From assembly GCA_017471245.1 (NCBI GenBank), contig JAFUVB010000085.1, forward strand, positions 1 to 38,845: 38,845 bases of DNA, given 5' to 3'. The DNA comes from Prevotella sp. GTDB lineage: Bacteria; Bacteroidota; Bacteroidia; Bacteroidales; Bacteroidaceae. The translations under genes were made by a program, and so were the position numbers. A model generated the notes under the pieces. It worked only from the letters and a program-made list of their open reading frames with translations. It made no database searches and was not told the origin of the DNA. Position 1 is the stretch's first letter; each line of letters begins with the position of its first letter. Shown here in pieces: positions 34,018 to 38,845 of this stretch.

Positions 34018-37000
34018 TTAGAAGGTTACGTTAAGACCGATAGTAAACTTGCGCAGAGCAGGATAAACGCCATAGCTCATCATCGGATCGATGAATTTGT
34101 CGGGATATGGGTTGTAGAGGCTCAGCAGGTTCTGTCCCGTCACGTTGATGCGTGCTGACTGAACGCCCACGAACTGGCAGATGCTCTTCGGGAACTTGTA
34201 GGCAATGGTGAGGCGGTTCAGCGTGACGCGAGCACCACTGATGCGCCAGAAGGTGGACGTCTGGTTGTTCACACTGGCATAGCGCATGTTGGGATAATAA
34301 GCTTCGCGGTTGGCTGCCTGCAGCAGGTTGCCCTCAGCATCGTAGATGTCGTTATAGATGAACATGTCGTCCGGGTTCCAGAACGAAGGCATGTTTACAT
34401 ACTCTAATCGCTTGTAGTTGAGGTTGTTGTTGGCCGATACACCGTCGCTGGGAGCCAAGGCGCTGCCTGGAACGAAGCTGTAGCCGCCCCAGCTTGCTGC
34501 CAACTGTGTGGAGATGGAGAAGCTCTTGTAGTCGGCACTCAGGTTGAGCGAGAAGTGATAAGGATTAGAGCGGTGTGACAGTTGCACCTCGTCGAGACCG
34601 TCGATGATGCCGTCGGGGCCGGCATATTCGTGCGTTCCCTCGATGAGTGAGCCGCGTATGTCCTTATAGATGAGCATACCCGGACGAATCTGATCTTTGG
34701 TCATGCCCAAGTAGCTGGTGATGTGATACTGGTTGAAGTATTCCTCAATGTCCTGGAACGAGCGGAACATGCCGATGCACTGCATTCCCCAAGAGCCGCG
34801 GTCGGTGCGGCTGCCCTCATAGATCGACTTGTAGTAGTTGCTGGTGGGCCATTCCATGAGCAGCACCTTGTTGTCGGAGAAGCCCGTGTTCAGCTGAATC
34901 TTGTATTTGAAATCCTTGCCGATCTTGTCGCGCCATGTCACGGAGATTTCACTTCCCCAGCTGTCCATCTTACCGTAGTTCTGCGGAGCACCGCTTGTAC
35001 CCACGGTCGTGGGAATGGTGCCGCTGAAGCCGAGCAGCATTTCGCGGTCCCACACATAGTAGGCATCGATGTTGAATCCTAAACGGTTGTTCAGCACGCT
35101 GAAGTCGAAACCGAGGTTTCCCTTGTATGATTTGTCCCAGTGAACATCTCTGTTGATACGTGCGCCGTTGTTGGCTGTGATGTGGCTTCCGGCGATGCCG
35201 TTCTCTCCGAAGATGGCACCTTTGTCGGCTGCGATGTTATAGGTTTGCATCCACTGCCAGGCAGAGATGTTGTCACGACCGGTAAGACCGAATGAAGCAC
35301 GCAGTTTCAGGAAGTCGAGCCACTTGATGTTGCGCATGAATTTCTCCTCGCTGACAATCCATCCTGCTGAGAGCGACGGGAATGTTCCCCAGTAGTTGCT
35401 CGGATGGAATTTCTGAGAGGCATCGGAACGGATGAGGAACTCCAAGAGGTAGCGGTCGTTGTAGTTGTAGTTCAGACGGCCGATGTAGGAGAGAGTTCCC
35501 GACTCTGAGCGTCCCCATGTGGAGCTGGTGTCGCCGCCGTCGCTGGTGTTCAGCGAGTTCGACTGCCCGGTGGAAAACTCGTATGGCTTTGTTCCCTGTC
35601 CGAGCAGGTCTTCTGATTCTGATTCAGACTTCTCGATGGAGAACAGACCGCTCACGTTGTGCAGACCGAACTGGCGTGCGTATGACACGGTGAAGTTGAG
35701 CTGGTAGTTGTCGGAACGGCTCATGGTGCGCTGGATGTAGCCACCGTCGGTACCGTTTGACACCTTTGCGTTGTTGTGGCCGAGGATGAAGTTGTTCTCT
35801 GCCATCACCACATCGTTATAGAAATCCTCCTGTCCGGGAACGGCTGTGTAGAGGTGCTCTCCGCTACCAGTGCGCTGGTTGAGGCGATAAACGGCGAAAG
35901 CCGTACCGAACTCGTTGCCCTTGTCGGTCTTGATAGCCTTTGAATAACTCAGGCGCAGCTTCAGTCCTTTCAGTATGTTGCTCCATCCGAACTCGTAGTC
36001 CAAGGCACCGCTGATGTAGGTGTTGGAGGTCATGCTGCGCATATAGTCGCTGGAGTTCTGCAGATACTCGTAGTTGTAAGTCTGGTTGGCAGCCATTTCA
36101 CCGTTGGTGATGCCATACACTGCCATGGGATAGCCGTTGAGTGTCTCGGGGATATAGCCCGGGTGGGTGAGCAGCATCTGATAGTCCTTGTCGCTGCCGG
36201 TGCTCTGCACCTTCATCAACGGTTTGTTCTGTTTGCCGTAGTCGCCTGAAACCTGCAGTGAAGCCTTGAGCCAGTTGCCCACCTTCACGTCGGTTCCTGC
36301 GCGGAAGTTCCAGCGGTCGTAGTCGAGCTTGCCAAGGTTACCGTCCTGTGTGTAGTAGGAAACGCTGGCATAGTAGTTCGCCTTGTCGGTGGCACCGCTC
36401 AGGTTCACGCTGTGCTGATGGGTGACGGCAGTCTTCCAGTGGTCGGCGAGCAGGTCGTAGTCGAGGTTTCTCATGGCTGCAAGCTCATCAGCCTGGAACA
36501 GGTCGTAGCGCAGGTTGATGCCGGTTTCTGTGGGGTCGGCCATGCGCACGGCATTCCACAGACGGCCGTAGTCGTAGGTGTTGAGCATCTTCGGAGTAGC
36601 CACGGCGTCGGTGATACCGATGGTTCCGCTGTAAGAAATCTGCGGAGCGCCCTGCTTTCCTTTCTTCGTGGTGACGAGCACCACACCGTTGGCGGCGCGT
36701 GCACCGTAGACGGCAGCTGCTGCGTCTTTCAGAATAGAGATCGACTCGATGGTCGACGGGTCGAGATTGTTGAATGCGTTGGAGTCGAGGATGAATCCGT
36801 CGATGACATAAAGCGGCGATTGTGCGTTCACGCCGATGGCACTCAGGTCGCCGGCACCACGGATGGTGAGCGACGAAGTGCTACCCGGACGGTTGCCGCC
36901 GCTGCTGATGCTCACGCCGTTTACCAGTCCGCGCAGCGAGCCGGTGAGGTCGTTGGTTGCCAAATCGGCCACTTCTTCCATGGGTACTGTCTCCACCGAA

Positions 37001-37344
37001 CCTGTCAGGTGCGATTTCTTCTGTGTGCCGTAACCCACAACAACCACTTCCTCAATCTGCTGTGCATCTTCTTTCAGCACAACCTTAGGATTGTTGAAGT
37101 TGGTGATGGTCTCTGTGATGTATCCGATAAAAGAAACAACCACTTGTGCTTTTGCCGGAACATTAGGAAGGGTGAAGTTTCCGTCGAAATCGGTAATCGT
37201 TCCTGTGGAGCTGCCTTTCACCTGCACCGTGGCACCGATGATAGGCTCACCGCTCTGGTCGACCACCGTTCCCTTAACAGTTCTCTGTGCTGAAGCGGCC
37301 ATCGCTACGAAGGCGATCAGCAGGGTGATGATATATTTTTTCAT
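34018..37344 (-). CDS. SusC-family TonB-dependent outer-membrane transporter, cassette 2
   Basis: The product is 1108 residues from MKKYIITLLIAFVAMAASAQ at 37344; a 36-residue upstream extension runs through the intergenic gap and is rejected. After the signal peptide comes a carboxypeptidase-regulatory-like domain (TVKGTVVDQSGEPIIGATVQ), the IEEVVVVGYGTQKK box and a plug with SLTIRGAGDL, PLYVIDGFI and AAAVYGARAANGVVLVTTKK. The barrel ends TIGLNVTF. Compared with the cassette 1 homologue the plug keeps the usual YGARAANG arginine and asparagine. The lipoprotein gene lies 34 bp upstream and susD 11 bp downstream. Confidence 0.95.
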   Translation of the reverse strand: MKKYIITLLIAFVAMAASAQRTVKGTVVDQSGEPIIGATVQVKGSSTGTITDFDGNFTLPNVPAKAQVVVSFIGYITETITNFNNPKVVLKEDAQQIEEVVVVGYGTQKKSHLTGSVETVPMEEVADLATNDLTGSLRGLVNGVSISSGGNRPGSTSSLTIRGAGDLSAIGVNAQSPLYVIDGFILDSNAFNNLDPSTIESISILKDAAAAVYGARAANGVVLVTTKKGKQGAPQISYSGTIGITDAVATPKMLNTYDYGRLWNAVRMADPTETGINLRYDLFQADELAAMRNLDYDLLADHWKTAVTHQHSVNLSGATDKANYYASVSYYTQDGNLGKLDYDRWNFRAGTDVKVGNWLKASLQVSGDYGKQNKPLMKVQSTGSDKDYQMLLTHPGYIPETLNGYPMAVYGITNGEMAANQTYNYEYLQNSSDYMRSMTSNTYISGALDYEFGWSNILKGLKLRLSYSKAIKTDKGNEFGTAFAVYRLNQRTGSGEHLYTAVPGQEDFYNDVVMAENNFILGHNNAKVSNGTDGGYIQRTMSRSDNYQLNFTVSYARQFGLHNVSGLFSIEKSESESEDLLGQGTKPYEFSTGQSNSLNTSDGGDTSSTWGRSESGTLSYIGRLNYNYNDRYLLEFLIRSDASQKFHPSNYWGTFPSLSAGWIVSEEKFMRNIKWLDFLKLRASFGLTGRDNISAWQWMQTYNIAADKGAIFGENGIAGSHITANNGARINRDVHWDKSYKGNLGFDFSVLNNRLGFNIDAYYVWDREMLLGFSGTIPTTVGTSGAPQNYGKMDSWGSEISVTWRDKIGKDFKYKIQLNTGFSDNKVLLMEWPTSNYYKSIYEGSRTDRGSWGMQCIGMFRSFQDIEEYFNQYHITSYLGMTKDQIRPGMLIYKDIRGSLIEGTHEYAGPDGIIDGLDEVQLSHRSNPYHFSLNLSADYKSFSISTQLAASWGGYSFVPGSALAPSDGVSANNNLNYKRLEYVNMPSFWNPDDMFIYNDIYDAEGNLLQAANREAYYPNMRYASVNNQTSTFWRISGARVTLNRLTIAYKFPKSICQFVGVQSARINVTGQNLLSLYNPYPDKFIDPMMSYGVYPALRKFTIGLNVTF

Positions 37345-37378
37345 ACGTATATACCTATTTATTATAGATGAATAACAA

Positions 37379-38845
37379 TTACTGCAGCCAACGCGGGTCA
37401 CCGATGGTACTCGAGATAGCGCCCTTAGCCTTGAAATTAACACCACCGTCATCCTTAGTCAAGTCGAGTGGTTTCAACCAAGCCTTGATTGCATCCACGT
37501 CGGCCAGGCCGTAGGCATCCTCTTCTGTACAGAAGTTGAAGTCGTTGGCAAAGCGTGCACCGTCGCCACTTGCGATCGTTGTGTAAGAAGTGTTCTTGTC
37601 GATGGAATTGATGATCGTGCAATTACCCTGCAAGAACTTCTGCAGACGGGCGCAATAATACAGGATGTTGTTGTTGAACGTAATCGTATAGGCAGCAGCA
37701 TTAGGCGTGTTGTTGGCAAACTCCTTGTCTGAGAAGGTCATGATGAAGGTGTTGTCTGTCAGCGTAGCACTTCCTGTTGCAGAGTCGAACATGGTTGTCA
37801 TGTTGTTTCTGTTGAAACGTATCATACGGTTCTTGGCATTGCTCTTGATGTTGTAGATGGTGCTGTTCTTGATGGTCACGTTGCGGATAGCACTCGATCC
37901 CCAAGACTGACCGTCTTTGTAATAGCAGGTCTGTCCATAGCAGCACAATACGGCAGCATCACCGAACTTTGTTCCGTCGTTATCCAACTGAACGATACAG
38001 TTGACGATGCGTACGTCAACAGCCGACCATGCCTTCTCACCAATGTAGAAAAGACACATCTTCACGTTCTTGAACATGCAGTCCTCAAAGATAAGTGGGT
38101 CATAGAGGATGTAACTCTTGTCGGGGAAGCCGAAGTTGGGTCCTTCCAAAGTAGATGGAGGATTGTTAGAGCACTCAACAACACCCTTTGAGTTCTGCTC
38201 TGTGGCATCAAACTTGATCCACTTGATTTTCAGTCCGGCACCTGTGCGGATCACACCGTCGTAACCAATAGTAACGATGGGGCGGTGAATCTTGTCGCCG
38301 CGGAAAGTAACCTTGTGTGTGCCGAAGTCAACTTCTGAATTCAGCGTGTAGTTACCGTTGGCCTGCAACTCAAAAGCCTGCTCATCGTCTGTGTCAATCA
38401 GATGGCTCTTGACGAAGTCGGCAATGTCGGTGCCAACAGGGATTACCTGTGCCGGCACCATGGTGCTGTAGGCAAACACGGTGGCATCGGTGGCTTCCTT
38501 GTTGTTGAGTTTGGCGTTGCCCAGAGTCTTAACGCTCACGCTGTACTTGGTGTCGTCAGCCTTGTCGAAGAGGAATGAGGTTCCGTCTACGTTGCCGTCG
38601 AAGACCACGACGGGGTTGGCGGGATCGTCAACATTGTCCACGTGGCAATAGTAGCCGCCGGCTCCTGGCACCACGTCCCAAGTCACCTGCACGCTTTCCG
38701 AACCGTCGGCGTTCACCTTCGAGGCGAAACTGCTCTGCGTCAGCGTTGGTGATGCAAGTTGTGAGTCTCTCACCGTGCTGGTGAAAGTCTCGTCACTGTC
38801 GAATCCTTTTGCGCAGGAGGAAACGATGGCAGCCAGTGCCAGCAA
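37379..38845 (-). CDS. Surface lipoprotein, DUF4957/DUF5123-like, cassette 2 (N-terminus outside window)
   Basis: The frame is open to the window edge, so the first residues are missing; the visible part starts inside the signal peptide and reaches the lipobox IVSSC about 11 residues in. 488 residues are seen. An Fn3-like domain (VTWDVVPGAGGYYCHVDNVD, DPANPVVV, LGNAKLNN) is followed by a beta-helix-like domain (YTLNSEVDFGTHKVTFRGDK, IKNSTIYNIKS) ending IGDPRWLQ. It is clearly paralogous to the gene at 23708-25219, sharing the same motifs in the same order. It is presumed to bind glycan at the surface for the adjacent SusCD pair. Confidence 0.82.
   Translation of the reverse strand: MLALAAIVSSCAKGFDSDETFTSTVRDSQLASPTLTQSSFASKVNADGSESVQVTWDVVPGAGGYYCHVDNVDDPANPVVVFDGNVDGTSFLFDKADDTKYSVSVKTLGNAKLNNKEATDATVFAYSTMVPAQVIPVGTDIADFVKSHLIDTDDEQAFELQANGNYTLNSEVDFGTHKVTFRGDKIHRPIVTIGYDGVIRTGAGLKIKWIKFDATEQNSKGVVECSNNPPSTLEGPNFGFPDKSYILYDPLIFEDCMFKNVKMCLFYIGEKAWSAVDVRIVNCIVQLDNDGTKFGDAAVLCCYGQTCYYKDGQSWGSSAIRNVTIKNSTIYNIKSNAKNRMIRFNRNNMTTMFDSATGSATLTDNTFIMTFSDKEFANNTPNAAAYTITFNNNILYYCARLQKFLQGNCTIINSIDKNTSYTTIASGDGARFANDFNFCTEEDAYGLADVDAIKAWLKPLDLTKDDGGVNFKAKGAISSTIGDPRWLQ

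Noticed and set aside
36412-37293. 293-residue rightward frame antisense to susC of cassette 2
   Set aside because: It is entirely inside a well-supported SusC gene and shows no recognisable domain.
37345-37452. 36-residue N-terminal extension of SusC of cassette 2
   Set aside because: It would overlap the lipoprotein stop and lacks signal peptide character; the MKKYIITLL start gives a normal signal peptide.

Overview
The window looks like chromosomal DNA of a Bacteroidales bacterium, most likely Prevotella/Segatella or a close relative. The grounds are two SusC/SusD outer-membrane pairs, SusD-type lipoproteins, TAnnTTTG promoter boxes instead of -35/-10 boxes, a long Bacteroidetes-type signal peptidase I, and a dapB-lepB-WbqC gene order. 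I saw no tRNA, rRNA or CRISPR array.

Layout. 1-1212: the edge of a leftward gene, a 22-bp tandem array and a leftward HigB/HigA-like toxin-antitoxin pair. 1317-10305: a tight rightward operon of a DUF5703-type putative glycosidase, a GH78 alpha-L-rhamnosidase, a pectinesterase-like beta-helix protein and a polytopic membrane protein. 10403-13322: leftward dapB, lepB and a WbqC-family gene. 13504-18831: rightward housekeeping genes (DUF2851 protein, hotdog thioesterase, dprA, dusB, tcdA). 18947-23233: a leftward small ORF, an ECF sigma factor and a 1020-residue beta-helix/TIM-barrel-like secreted protein. 23708-31019 and 38845-31718: two mirror-image cassettes, each lipoprotein-SusC-SusD, transcribed toward each other.

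How the genes may work together. The secreted enzymes and the two SusCD importers suggest capture and breakdown of a rhamnose-containing, pectin-like glycan. The rhamnosidase is a firm call. The pectin target is inferred from the beta-helix folds and DUF4957/DUF5123-like lipoproteins. The orphan sigma factor may regulate some of these genes, but nothing in the sequence proves it.

The most unusual content is between the genes. (1) Four loci carry tandem arrays with an exact 22-bp period but different unit sequences; several units have a small dyad (AAAAC-N3-5-GTTTT or AAATYA-N3-TRATTT) plus a spacer. The largest, 31253-31582, lies between the two converging SusCD cassettes and holds about 15 units of at least three classes in one register. 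(2) A second family is made of 7-bp units (GAAGCAA/GAGGCAA or GAGGTGA) arranged as inverted arms around an ungapped 54-bp core, with three full copies and two decayed ones. The same kind of heptamer occurs in frame inside the DUF5703-type gene as exactly 12 units coding 28 residues, and another copy supplies the C-terminus and stop codon of the membrane protein. I do not recognise either family as a named element.
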